Origin: Nitzschia sp. pyKryTriq1 | Lineage: Eukaryota > Bacillariophyta > Bacillariophyceae > Bacillariales > Bacillariaceae | NCBI GenBank assembly: GCA_956465555.1 | Contig: OY101119.1 | Coordinates: forward strand, 2,404,629-2,468,628 | Length of the DNA stretch: 64,000 bases | Reading direction: 5' to 3' | Part shown: piece after piece, positions 1 to 9,173 of the stretch | Layout of the letters: each line of letters opens with the position of its first letter | Numbering within the stretch: position 1 is the first letter of the stretch | Notes under the pieces: generated by a model | Seen by the model: only the letters and a program-made list of their open reading frames with translations | Told to the model about the DNA's origin: nothing | The model's database searches: none | Position numbers and translations under genes: made by a program

Positions 1-6
1 GATATT

Positions 7-1761
7 CTAGCCCTTTAGTGCCGCAAGTGCAATTTCTAAAAGAAGGATCAATCTTTCCTTGACATAGGCAGTCGCTACAGGTGATGCCACAAGGAGGAAG
101 ATACCACCAAGACTTAACAAAAGCTTTCGGGTGTGGAAAACAGGAATATCAGGAAGTGAAAATATAACATTTTCGAGGACGTAGCCTTTCATTCCACCAA
201 ACGGATGACAACGAATCGTTTCCAGTAAAGTCAGCGACCTGAGGGGGCGATGCGCCACGGAATACGTGTGGGTGAAGGTGTCGAAGGAAAATTTGCCATA
301 GTAATTTCCGTGTCCACTTGTCCCGATACCACCAAACGGTAGATGTTGAGAGGCTCCTTGAAGCATCAAATCATTTCGAAAAGCTCCACTCGCAGTGCAT
401 CTTTCCACATACTCCTGGAAGACAGAATTTTTGGATGTGAATATGTACAATTGGAGGGGCTCACCAGCGAGATTCTGTACCAGCTGAATTCCTTCCTCCC
501 GCGTAGAGAAAGGGACAATAGCCATCACTGGACCGAAAACCTCTTCCTGAAGTATTTTCGCCTCTTTCGGAGGATCAAGGATGAAGGTTGGGCCCACGTA
601 CTTTTTATCTGCGTTGCAAATCTTGGAACCACCGCATATGACTTTCCCTCCGGTCTTTTCGGCATCTTCGATCAGACCTACAACGCGCTTGGCACTCGCG
701 ACATTTACCATGCGAGCAAGCTCTCCGGTTTGGGGATTTTTGCCGAATTGCTCTTCGACCTGACGCGCCAGAGCATCGCACAATGTGGTAACGTGACTTC
801 TATGGACAAATGTAATGTCGGGTGCAACACAGGTTTGACCAGCGTTGATGCATTTGCCAAAGACAATACGTCTTGCCACGTTTTCGATGGTTGAGGCGGG
901 AACAGTCTCGTCAACGATGACCGGGCATTTGCCTCCAAGTTCCATGATTGTAGGTGACATCGTTTCGGCCGCCGCTCTTTGGACGATTCTCCCCACGCGC
1001 TCACTGCCTGTAAAGAAAACCTTCCCCCATCGTTTCTCTAACAGAGCTTTGGTTTCGGGTACCCCACCCAACACAACCTGCACAACTCCTGGTTCCGTGT
1101 AGTACTGTTCTAGCAGTTTCTTCAGTAACAAGGCAACAGTCGGAACACATTCACTCGGCTTAACTACTGCTGGATTTCCACCTGCAAGCGATCCTAATAA
1201 TGGCTGCAGCACCAAGCGGACGGGATAGTTAAACGGACCGATGATCAAGACACCCGGTGAATTCAGAGGCCTTCGCTCCAAATGAGAAAGTGCAGGAATC
1301 ATGACCGCTGGAGATGGCACGGCTTGAGGCTCCATCCACTTTTTCAAGTTTTTCATGGTATAGTGAATATCGTTTTCAAGTGGCTTGGTCTCGATACACA
1401 AGGCTTCCGTGCCTTCTCTACCCAAATCCTTCGCGAGTGCAGTTCGTATCTCCTCAGAATTTTCCTGCACTAAACGCAGCAAAAGCTTGAGCTGCTTCAT
1501 GCGCCAGTCGTACGAAAGATTCACACGTGATTCATGAATCAGCCTCATTTTTGCCTGCAAGCTTTCGACGTCCAATGCATCCTCCTCTTTCTGGATGCTC
1601 CCGTAGTCCGGTTGGCTGAAGCTACTTTTTGCCTTCGACATAATATTGTTCGAAAATCGTTTCTGGTTGGAGGGAAGCGCGAAAATATCACCTGCTGTTT
1701 TGCCCTTGGGCTGCTTGGTGGCGATTTTTAGTCGACCGAGGAGATGACACCACTGTCGCAT
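7..1761 (-). CDS. Fatty-aldehyde-dehydrogenase-like protein (ALDH3 class) with C-terminal membrane tail
   Basis: Intronless ORF of 584 aa read from the ATG at 1761. It carries the ALDH signatures ELGGKCPVIVD (catalytic Glu) and NAGQTCVAPD (catalytic Cys), and a substrate-end motif FGGIGTSGHGNYYGK typical of the class 3/fatty aldehyde group. The enzyme should oxidise aldehydes to acids with NAD(P)+. The last ~40 residues include a strongly hydrophobic segment (LLLSLGGIFLLVASPV), which resembles the membrane tail of microsomal fatty aldehyde dehydrogenase, so attachment to ER or another membrane is inferred. The start is uncertain: a second ATG at 1641 (MSKAKSSFS) lies closer to where the family fold begins, and the extra 40 residues are basic and could be a targeting peptide or 5' UTR. 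The gene lies head-to-head with the next gene on the plus strand. Family assignment is firm; substrate is inferred. Confidence 0.9.
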   Translation of the reverse strand: MRQWCHLLGRLKIATKQPKGKTAGDIFALPSNQKRFSNNIMSKAKSSFSQPDYGSIQKEEDALDVESLQAKMRLIHESRVNLSYDWRMKQLKLLLRLVQENSEEIRTALAKDLGREGTEALCIETKPLENDIHYTMKNLKKWMEPQAVPSPAVMIPALSHLERRPLNSPGVLIIGPFNYPVRLVLQPLLGSLAGGNPAVVKPSECVPTVALLLKKLLEQYYTEPGVVQVVLGGVPETKALLEKRWGKVFFTGSERVGRIVQRAAAETMSPTIMELGGKCPVIVDETVPASTIENVARRIVFGKCINAGQTCVAPDITFVHRSHVTTLCDALARQVEEQFGKNPQTGELARMVNVASAKRVVGLIEDAEKTGGKVICGGSKICNADKKYVGPTFILDPPKEAKILQEEVFGPVMAIVPFSTREEGIQLVQNLAGEPLQLYIFTSKNSVFQEYVERCTASGAFRNDLMLQGASQHLPFGGIGTSGHGNYYGKFSFDTFTHTYSVAHRPLRSLTLLETIRCHPFGGMKGYVLENVIFSLPDIPVFHTRKLLLSLGGIFLLVASPVATAYVKERLILLLEIALAALKG

Positions 1762-2476
1762 CAACCTCTTGGTTTGGCAGCAAACAGCAAAAGTGATCTC
1801 ATCGTGCTGGTGCTATGCTGGAGGGTTTTCTCGTGTACCTGTATATTTTGTTCTGTCTTCTGTCTGTTCGTGCTACTACTACTAGTAGACCTACTAGTCT
1901 ACTAGTAGTAGAGGTGTCTTTTGCGATCCTCCGTCCGCGCGCTCTCCCCGTGCGTTTGAGTGATGAGCAACGTCATCGCTCCGCGAAGCTACGCTACAAG
2001 TACTGTCTACATTACCACCGCGCACCTGTAGTAACGGTACGTAGACTACCGGTAGTACCGGTACGGTACAAGTACAGTACCCGAAGATGATTCGATTCAA
2101 GCTTCAGCTTGATTCAATCTTTTTTAAAAAGAGCTTGATTATTCCAGCGCCACATACAGTTTTGTGTCACGGCTCAGTTTTTCTACAGAGATTCTGTACT
2201 GAGTTTGTACGTTCTGCTGTCTGCTCACATTTTTGGGTGCACCTCGACATCTTGGTGCGGCTCAACTGACAATTTTGCTATTATTTTGCGGATCCATGTG
2301 CGCCAAACAAAGACACTCCGAGCTGGTCCCACCGGTAATGCATCAAAAAATCAAATGTCACATCCGTTTCATCGAGCACTTGGGGAAGTTGTTCTATGGT
2401 ATCATTGTGCACGGATCAAATCATTTAATTCTTTTTCTAAACCATCTCGGTTACCACCACCACCACCACCACCACC
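1762..2476. other. Divergent intergenic spacer with GTAC-rich island
   Basis: Spacer between the two divergent starts. It contains TAGTAG palindromic runs near 1870-1910, a GTACCGGTAC-rich stretch at about 2030-2085, and a (CAC)n microsatellite at 2454-2476 that directly abuts the next ATG. No gene is seen. Confidence 0.6.
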
Positions 2477-3769
2477 ATGACATCGATCATTTCATCTTGG
2501 GCCGGGTATCACCAGCATGGGCCACGGGCAGCAGCAGAAGCCGAAGAGTACATCACAGTTCCAAAGACTGTTGCCATGATGCGACAAGAGACATCTCTCT
2601 TTCAAGCCAGGAATGGCAGCAAAAAGACGTCAAAGAAAAAGTCTATATGGCGCCATGGTCACAAACATGGAGGAAGTTCCACATCATCTGCGTCTTCCAC
2701 TGGTTCGGCTTCTTCTTCTTCCTCCAACAAACAAAAGACGAAGAAGAAATTGTCACTTCCCTCTACAATTAAGGAAAACAATAGAGTGAGTAAATTGGAG
2801 CTGCAAGAAGAGATTGACCAGAAACGAAGGCTTTGGAGGGTTTATAGACGAAAGCTGCACCGAGAACAGCAGACGGCCGTCCTGGACGAACGAAGGAGAC
2901 TGACGAAAGCAGATGCGGCCATCCAGGCTGCAGAACAAGAAGAGGAGTTCCGAAGAGTGATCGGTGACGATGCTGAAGCCCTTTTCGTTGTCGACGTCCA
3001 AGAAGAAGAGAGGCCAATGTATGAGTTGGTACTCCCCAGGGTCTTCATGAAGCGCACCTATGAAAACCTGGACGGGGACGATGACTCTGTGACCAAGTCC
3101 GAAAAAGGTGGACACGGTGGATGGAATATGATAGAGGGTGGTTTCTGGGAACTTCTTAACATGATCACAGGAAAGTCCTGCAAAGACGACATGGATGCTG
3201 ACACTGCATCAACAAGCGACGAAACGAGCATGGCTAGCATGGCTAGCGAGCAGACTATGGAATCGGAGGCCTCGTGGCAGTCTTGGAATTCCATTGAAAC
3301 AGAGAAAATGGACAATTGTGGCAGAAATCGAGAACTCATCATGAAACATTTTGGTGGAGAGAACGATAGTCCGTGGTTGGCGGCAAAGAGGGGAGACTTG
3401 AATGCCCTGGAATTCCGCTGGAAGAACCGACATGACTGGACTCTTGAAGACGAATTCGGAAACGTTCCACTCTACTACGCGTGCAAATACGGCAAGAATC
3501 TTCGCGTTGTCCTATTCCTCTTACTACAGTGGCCTTCAACCCAGCACATCCCACCATCCTTGATTTCTCGATGCAAAGACGATGCCGCAAACATCTATGT
3601 ACAAGAGATCCTCACCAATCCTTGCCATGCCGAATGGATTATTTTCGACTATGAAGAGAACTTCCCTCAAGGCGAGAACGATGGAGTAGAGCATGAATTG
3701 CTCGAAGACCATGCCGCTGGCGAAGCACAGCTCTATGACATCTACGAGGGCGAAGAAGACGAAGAATAG
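2477..3769 (+). CDS. Disordered protein with an ankyrin-like C-terminal segment
   Basis: Intronless 430-aa ORF beginning at an ATG immediately after a CAC microsatellite. Residues ~1-100 are Lys/Ser-rich and low complexity. Residues ~105-160 are highly charged and probably helical. Residues ~300-350 contain an ankyrin-like pair (SPWLAAKRGDLNALEF followed by DEFGNVPLYYACKYG), and the C-terminus is acidic (EGEEDEE). There is no signal peptide or membrane segment. Short ankyrin-like proteins of this type are common as expanded families in diatoms. The function is not recognised; a protein-binding role is only inferred from the ankyrin-like helices. Confidence 0.7.
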   Translation: MTSIISSWAGYHQHGPRAAAEAEEYITVPKTVAMMRQETSLFQARNGSKKTSKKKSIWRHGHKHGGSSTSSASSTGSASSSSSNKQKTKKKLSLPSTIKENNRVSKLELQEEIDQKRRLWRVYRRKLHREQQTAVLDERRRLTKADAAIQAAEQEEEFRRVIGDDAEALFVVDVQEEERPMYELVLPRVFMKRTYENLDGDDDSVTKSEKGGHGGWNMIEGGFWELLNMITGKSCKDDMDADTASTSDETSMASMASEQTMESEASWQSWNSIETEKMDNCGRNRELIMKHFGGENDSPWLAAKRGDLNALEFRWKNRHDWTLEDEFGNVPLYYACKYGKNLRVVLFLLLQWPSTQHIPPSLISRCKDDAANIYVQEILTNPCHAEWIIFDYEENFPQGENDGVEHELLEDHAAGEAQLYDIYEGEEDEE

Positions 3770-3900
3770 TACTAAGTTCAAAATCCCTGTATAGCTAGCA
3801 AATGAATAATTGATGAATCGTATAGTAGGAAGTTCTGAAAAGATTACACGTACTAGAGTCAAATTTCAACCCGATCGCAACTATAAAACACCATCTCATA

Positions 3901-3925
3901 GACAGACAGACAGACAGACAGACAG
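3901..3925. repeat. (GACA)n microsatellite
   Basis: Six tandem GACA units plus one base, lying between two convergent genes (ending at 3769 and 4025). Confidence 0.95.
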
Positions 3926-4024
3926 CCTGTACCGTATCTGCGCTCGATAGTATGAGTGCTACAACACATTTGTGTGATGTACGGATAGACTACAACATAC
4001 CAAAGTAGTAAACTGCAGCAAAAA

Positions 4025-5296
4025 TTAAGCAAAGTAGTGCTTGACTTGTTCCCATGTCTTCTTGCTCGCGACGCTTTTCACCAAATCCCGAACCTCTTCT
4101 TCTTGCTTCTTCGTAAAATACCCGTCATAATCCGACCGAGCTGAGAATTCTCTCAGTACTCCAACGTGTTCCAGCTCCAAAAAATCAAGGATCCTTGCGA
4201 CGGTTGAATTGAACTTTTTCGAGTAATCTTCATAGTACACTGTGAGAACAGGAACTTCGTGCAGAGACTCGATCAGTTGTACTCCTTCATGAGCGAGATT
4301 GTGCCACTGCGCCCATTTGTAGAACTCTCCATGACACGGAGCACTGGGAACTTTATCCTTTCCAAAGTATTCTTCATCCTGCTTTCTGTAGGTCATATCC
4401 AGATCCCGACAGTATTTCTGAAGACCCTCCTTGTCGTTAGCATGCCTTTCCAACCAGTTCGTTTCGTTCTTGTAGCCATGATGGCGATGTTCTAAATGAT
4501 AGCGGGCAATTATATTATGAAAGGGGTTTCGAATCAAATGGATCGCCTTGGCCACGCGTTCCGGTGGATAGTCCACATCGACTCGACGTCGATTGGGTGC
4601 GACTCGAGAATGTCCACTCGCACATCGTTTGAGAAAAAACTCTGGCGTTTCCACGTAGTCGTCGGGTCCACAATTCAAACAGCGTGATCCACAATGCGTT
4701 TTGGTCAGCACGAATTTATCTGGCAAGTCACGGGGCGTGGAAATTTTCCCCGATTTGCCTGCCCAAAAGGGGCCCTCTGGTCGGCGCGGGTAAATGCTGA
4801 GAGATTCTTCGTCATCGGGTGCCATCACTTCGTCACAGTAATTGGTAGCAAAGGCTTTGTTACTGGATCTTGCTACCATAGTCATCGTGTAGGAAGTTCC
4901 TGAATTTGGAAAGCTCATTAGCCACACGATCGCGGGTGTAAATTCATGTTTCGGTTTCAGTATGAATTCTCGAGTGGCCGAGGCTTTCAATCGAGCTTCT
5001 GGAATGACATCAGCGCCATCGTCGTCGCTGCTGTTGCCATGGTGTTTGTGGCTTTTGCTGCGGACATCCTTCCTACTACTAATACTACCACCCGACCATG
5101 AACTCGACTGAGCGCCAAAGCTCATGATGGAAGCCTTTTCCTTGACCGTAATGTAATAATACACGCCAGCGAATAAACACAAAAATATCAGCCATTTGAC
5201 AGACTTCCGGGATCCACTTGATCCACCACTGGATTTGCCGTCGTCGTTCTTGTGACCACTTCCATTGTTTTGTGGTCCATTTCTTCGTCTCGTCAT
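4025..5296 (-). CDS. Type II membrane sulfotransferase-like protein
   Basis: Intronless 423-aa ORF. A basic N-terminus is followed by one hydrophobic anchor at residues ~34-50 (WLIFLCLFAGVYYYITV), then a Ser-rich stem and a catalytic domain. The PAPS 5'-phosphosulfate loop is visible as SFPNSGTSYT (~128-137), and the 3'-phosphate site as LIRNPFHNIIARYH (~254-267). A predicted Golgi lumenal enzyme would move sulfate from PAPS onto a glycan or protein acceptor; the acceptor cannot be read from sequence. A second, interrupted sulfotransferase-like gene lies at 22241-23440 and has a different loop sequence. The gene is divergent from the PhoX-like gene at 6094. Confidence 0.85.
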   Translation of the reverse strand: MTRRRNGPQNNGSGHKNDDGKSSGGSSGSRKSVKWLIFLCLFAGVYYYITVKEKASIMSFGAQSSSWSGGSISSRKDVRSKSHKHHGNSSDDDGADVIPEARLKASATREFILKPKHEFTPAIVWLMSFPNSGTSYTMTMVARSSNKAFATNYCDEVMAPDDEESLSIYPRRPEGPFWAGKSGKISTPRDLPDKFVLTKTHCGSRCLNCGPDDYVETPEFFLKRCASGHSRVAPNRRRVDVDYPPERVAKAIHLIRNPFHNIIARYHLEHRHHGYKNETNWLERHANDKEGLQKYCRDLDMTYRKQDEEYFGKDKVPSAPCHGEFYKWAQWHNLAHEGVQLIESLHEVPVLTVYYEDYSKKFNSTVARILDFLELEHVGVLREFSARSDYDGYFTKKQEEEVRDLVKSVASKKTWEQVKHYFA

Positions 5297-6093
5297 GATG
5301 GATGGATGGATGGATTCAAATTACGTCTTCTTTTTTGTTGCTGTTGTCATACTATGTGTTTTGTCGATTTCGTGAAGCAGTCAAACAAAAATCACTCGTT
5401 GTCGTCCACGGTCGTCTACGAGGATGATGTACTGTACGGTACGTACGAAGTACGACTGTTCCGGTAGTTTACTGTCTGTAGTCTACCACAAATAATGGTG
5501 GTGGTGGGAACAAAGCAGGAACAAAGTCGCCAAAAAAGGGGGAGGATGATTTTTAGATTTGTATTTGTGCGAATCTTCGAGGCTACTGTACAGACTTACT
5601 GTAGGTGTACAGTACGTAGCTACGTTATTCCTAAAAATGGCGACACACCCCCGAATTTGGTTTCTTGCGTTGAAATGACGTTATCACAACGGTGGGAGTT
5701 GGGGAGAAAGAAACCCGGAAGCAGGATGGGGATTGGATCCATGTGGGATACCGAGCCAGCCACGTCATGATATTTATATTTTATTGGGGTTTGAATATTT
5801 TATATTTACGTAGGTGGAGGGAAAACCGTTACGACTTGCACTCGATTTGAAAATGTGAAAACATTGGATCACACTAAAAAAGCAAAAGAGGCCTCCAACT
5901 ACTCACAAAGAAATCATCGATCATCGCACGATCCAGAGAAACCACACAACTCCACTCCACTCTCCACTCCCTGCCTGAATCATCATCCTTGGAAAAGGGA
6001 AGAAGAATCAATCATCATCATTGCATCTTTGATCATCGTCAAAGGTCTTGCATCATTGTTATTTCTTCTGCCTTTAACTGAAGCGGTAAAAAG
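5297..6093. other. Divergent spacer upstream of sulfotransferase and PhoX-like genes
   Basis: Holds a short GATG tandem at 5297-5313, GTAC-rich strings near 5435-5470 and 5590-5625, and an AT-rich stretch near 5768-5810. No gene is seen. It presumably includes the promoters of both flanking genes. Confidence 0.5.
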
Positions 6094-7857
6094 ATGTTGC
6101 AGAATCTGAAAGCACTCTTCCCACAGAGTTGGATCGAAAGATTCCAAAAGATGGACGACGATGCCTCCGTATTCGAAAACGAGCCACGTCGTCAAGATTG
6201 GAGTGTGAGCAACAATGACTCGGTTTTCTACGATGAAGGGAAGCCAGATAAGAAATCGGATCTTATGAAATTTTCTGGACGATACCTTGGGCCAGATAAG
6301 CTCATTGTGATCTTTGCCCTTTTGGGTATGGGATCCATTCTCTCCGCCTCCGTTCTGGCTTTTTACAAGTGGGGACCCACGTCTAATGCATCGGCAAACT
6401 CAATCACACCGGGTACGCCTCCTGTGGTCGATACGTCCACTGAGCCACCCCTTCCTTGGAAGACTCTAAGTCCCACAAATCCCCCCATCACCTGGGTAGA
6501 CGTGTCGACACCACTTCCAACTGGTGCAACCACCCGCCCTCCGCGTCCTCCAAGCACAGAACCACCTGCTAGCGAGGAAGCCAGGGCGACTCCAGATCCA
6601 ACTCTTTCAGCCACACTTTCTCCAACTGATCGTCCCACACGGCAGCCCACCAATCCGGCCACGTCCTCACCGACCAAAGCACCAACGGATCGTCCAACAG
6701 CAGAGCCGACAGTGCCACAAGTAACAGCGCCAGGCTACATGCCAGGCAACCTAACTACTCTGAAGCTCGGTTTGCTTCTTTCCGAGGGACTAGACGCACG
6801 CATATTGGCCATTAGAGACCAAAATGTTCCTTATGATCTTGGTGGCTGGTCTCCAGAAACGTTTCACGGCCAGCCAGACGGAGGCGCTACTTTCCCCGAT
6901 CAACGCAGTAATAATCCAGGAGGCTGGATTTATGTGAGCAACTCCGAGATTGAGCTTGGGCAGGGTGGCGTTGGAGCTTTTACATTCGACAAGGACGGTA
7001 ATGTCATTGACTACCGTATGCTTTTGAAGAATACGAGCATGAATTGTGGAGGAGGACGAACACCCTGGAACACCTGGGTCAGTTGCGAAGAAGTCGAATC
7101 TACTGGCTTGATCTACCAAGTAGAACCTACCGGGGAACGAGAGCCAGAGGTCATTACCTTGGGAAGTGATGGAGGTCGCTGGGAATCCTTTGCCTACGAT
7201 ATCCGTGATCGGAAGATTCCTCGCTTCTTTGCCACCGAAGATCATAGCAAAGGAACTGTTCGTCGATTCACACCCACTTCGCCGAACTGGGATGACCCAT
7301 GGAGCATTCTTCACGGTGATGGCGTTACCGATTTTCTTATGATTTTCCCAAACCAAACTGTGAACGGTGGTACTTTCAAATGGACGAACGACAAAGAAGC
7401 GGCGAAAAACAATGCCAAGATGTATTATCCCATGACGGAAGGCATCGACATCTACGAGGGTCAAATGTTCGTTACTTGCAAACTAATCAAACAGCTATTC
7501 GTCTTCGACTTGGATAGCTTCACCTACTACAATCACACCACATCAAATGGACTATTCGACGGAAAGCCTGACCAGATAAAGCGGGTTGTTGGTGACTCGA
7601 AAGATTTGCTATACTTCACAGAAGAAGGCGGTGTCGATGCAGGTGTCCATGCTCGGGATCATCTTGGCCGATTCTTTACCGTCTTTGAAAGCCCCGTGTA
7701 TCCTGACGAAACAACGGGACTCTCTTTTTCTCCAAACGGTCGATTTATGTACACCGCATATCAAGATTCAGGATTTTTGTATGCGATATGGCGCATCGAT
7801 GGACTTCCATTCCATGCTGCACACCTGGACGTGAAGTTTCATCACACGTCATCCTAG
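6094..7857 (+). CDS. Membrane-anchored PhoX-like (DUF839) protein
   Basis: Intronless 587-aa ORF. Order: short cytosolic N-terminus; one membrane helix at ~69-91; a Thr/Pro-rich stalk at ~95-215 with repeated SPT/RPT motifs; then a PhoX/DUF839 beta-propeller-like domain from ~218 to the end. The PhoX metal-site motif NCGGGRTPW...SCEE is intact, with the Cys at about residue 318. Bacterial PhoX enzymes are Ca/Fe-dependent alkaline phosphatases that release phosphate from esters, so extracellular phosphomonoesterase activity is inferred. A secreted paralogue lies at 20494-22098 and shares the long stretch from YQPGNLTTLK/MPGNLTTLK onward. A later ATG at 6151 is possible and would not alter the anchor. 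Its neighbours include phosphate-binding and polyphosphate genes. Confidence 0.85.
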   Translation: MLQNLKALFPQSWIERFQKMDDDASVFENEPRRQDWSVSNNDSVFYDEGKPDKKSDLMKFSGRYLGPDKLIVIFALLGMGSILSASVLAFYKWGPTSNASANSITPGTPPVVDTSTEPPLPWKTLSPTNPPITWVDVSTPLPTGATTRPPRPPSTEPPASEEARATPDPTLSATLSPTDRPTRQPTNPATSSPTKAPTDRPTAEPTVPQVTAPGYMPGNLTTLKLGLLLSEGLDARILAIRDQNVPYDLGGWSPETFHGQPDGGATFPDQRSNNPGGWIYVSNSEIELGQGGVGAFTFDKDGNVIDYRMLLKNTSMNCGGGRTPWNTWVSCEEVESTGLIYQVEPTGEREPEVITLGSDGGRWESFAYDIRDRKIPRFFATEDHSKGTVRRFTPTSPNWDDPWSILHGDGVTDFLMIFPNQTVNGGTFKWTNDKEAAKNNAKMYYPMTEGIDIYEGQMFVTCKLIKQLFVFDLDSFTYYNHTTSNGLFDGKPDQIKRVVGDSKDLLYFTEEGGVDAGVHARDHLGRFFTVFESPVYPDETTGLSFSPNGRFMYTAYQDSGFLYAIWRIDGLPFHAAHLDVKFHHTSS

Positions 7858-9173
7858 CTGCTTTGGAGCGTCGGCGAGACAGCCTTGTATTCAGGCCAGA
7901 ATTTGAATACTGTAAACTTATTTTTATCAGACTCTACTAGTATTGGCGTTTTGTTAAAGCCACCATCTTGTCCACGAAGCCTTGTTGTCTGGCATCGTAT
8001 CCATCCCGTCCTCATCATACCTGTACAGTACAACCCAGCACTATTCAGTCTGGCAGTCTAATACTAGTACTCGTAGAGCAAGAGCCCAATGCCCCTCTGG
8101 CGAATTGGGTTTCATTCTAGGTCTAGTACTCTACTAACATCGTAAAGCAGCGAAAAAGTGCACTATCTAATTTAGTTACTAACGTGGAGAGAGAGAGAGT
8201 AGAGCTACCGTAAGTGATAAGTATTAGCCACCGAAGTGTTTTACATGCATTCCCTTCCCCGGCGATGGTACGCCCAGTAGACTATTGTAGAATTGAGAGC
8301 AGGTCGCCAAACCATGCTTGGGCCTTCTTGCTTCTTCGCCAGTTTATTGCTGCGCAGATGCGAAGACAGCAACAAACGATGATCGTTAGTTGACCATTCT
8401 CATTTCGAGGACCGGTACCGGTACAGTATTGTTAGGTCGTAAGGACGGTACACGTAGTACGAACTACCAATTAGTACTGCATCGTAGCCGCGCTCGCCCC
8501 GGCGAGTCAAGAAGCCCCCGCCCGCAGTATTCGTACCAGGTACCGGTACTTGTACCTGGTATCGGTACGAGTGAGTATTAGCCGCTACTGTCTTCCGTAC
8601 CGGTACGATTACCGGTTACATACCATACGGTACCTGCTACCGGTACCTGTACCGTACTGTAGAGCTGATCGATTGCAGCAATTTGCGGCACAAAATAAAT
8701 GCGAACACACCCAAAACTGTAACATGCATTTACAGATAGACAGTACCAGTACCGTACCAGGTAGTAGTGCGTTGTTGAAGGAGGTACCAGTACCCTGATA
8801 CTGGTGGGGATCGGATCATGTGTGTGGACGAGAACAGTGAACGGTCGGTTTGATTACTGAATGAAGGCGGTTGTAATAGCGCATTCGGGAACGAAGAATA
8901 ATTCTGTCATCCCTAATTGTTCATTCAAGCAACGACACAACACAGTTCAGAATCGCTTATAGAAACGGAGGGAATCATTCCAAAGCAAGCACGCAACCAT
9001 AAAATGTCAATTTATGCGTGATGGATCCAAAGGATGATTGATTCTGGATCCATCCCGCCCATCATGTTTGCGAACGTTCATCGAAAGGCGATGCCGGGCA
9101 ATTTCCAATTCATCTAATACCGAAGCCTCGACATAAAATCGATGAACAAACCAACAAGAATATTATTACAGAC
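7858..9173. other. Intergenic region with dense GTAC-palindrome island
   Basis: No convincing coding frame. The part from about 8405 to 8780 is crowded with GTACCGGTAC/CAGGTACC-type strings. The 400 bases before the next gene are more ordinary and probably hold its promoter. Confidence 0.6.
8405..8780. repeat. GTAC-rich palindromic island
   Basis: Repeated short variants of GTACCGGTAC, CCAGGTACC and GTACTGTA in both orientations. They are not a strict tandem array. The same signature recurs in many intergenic regions of the window. Confidence 0.7.
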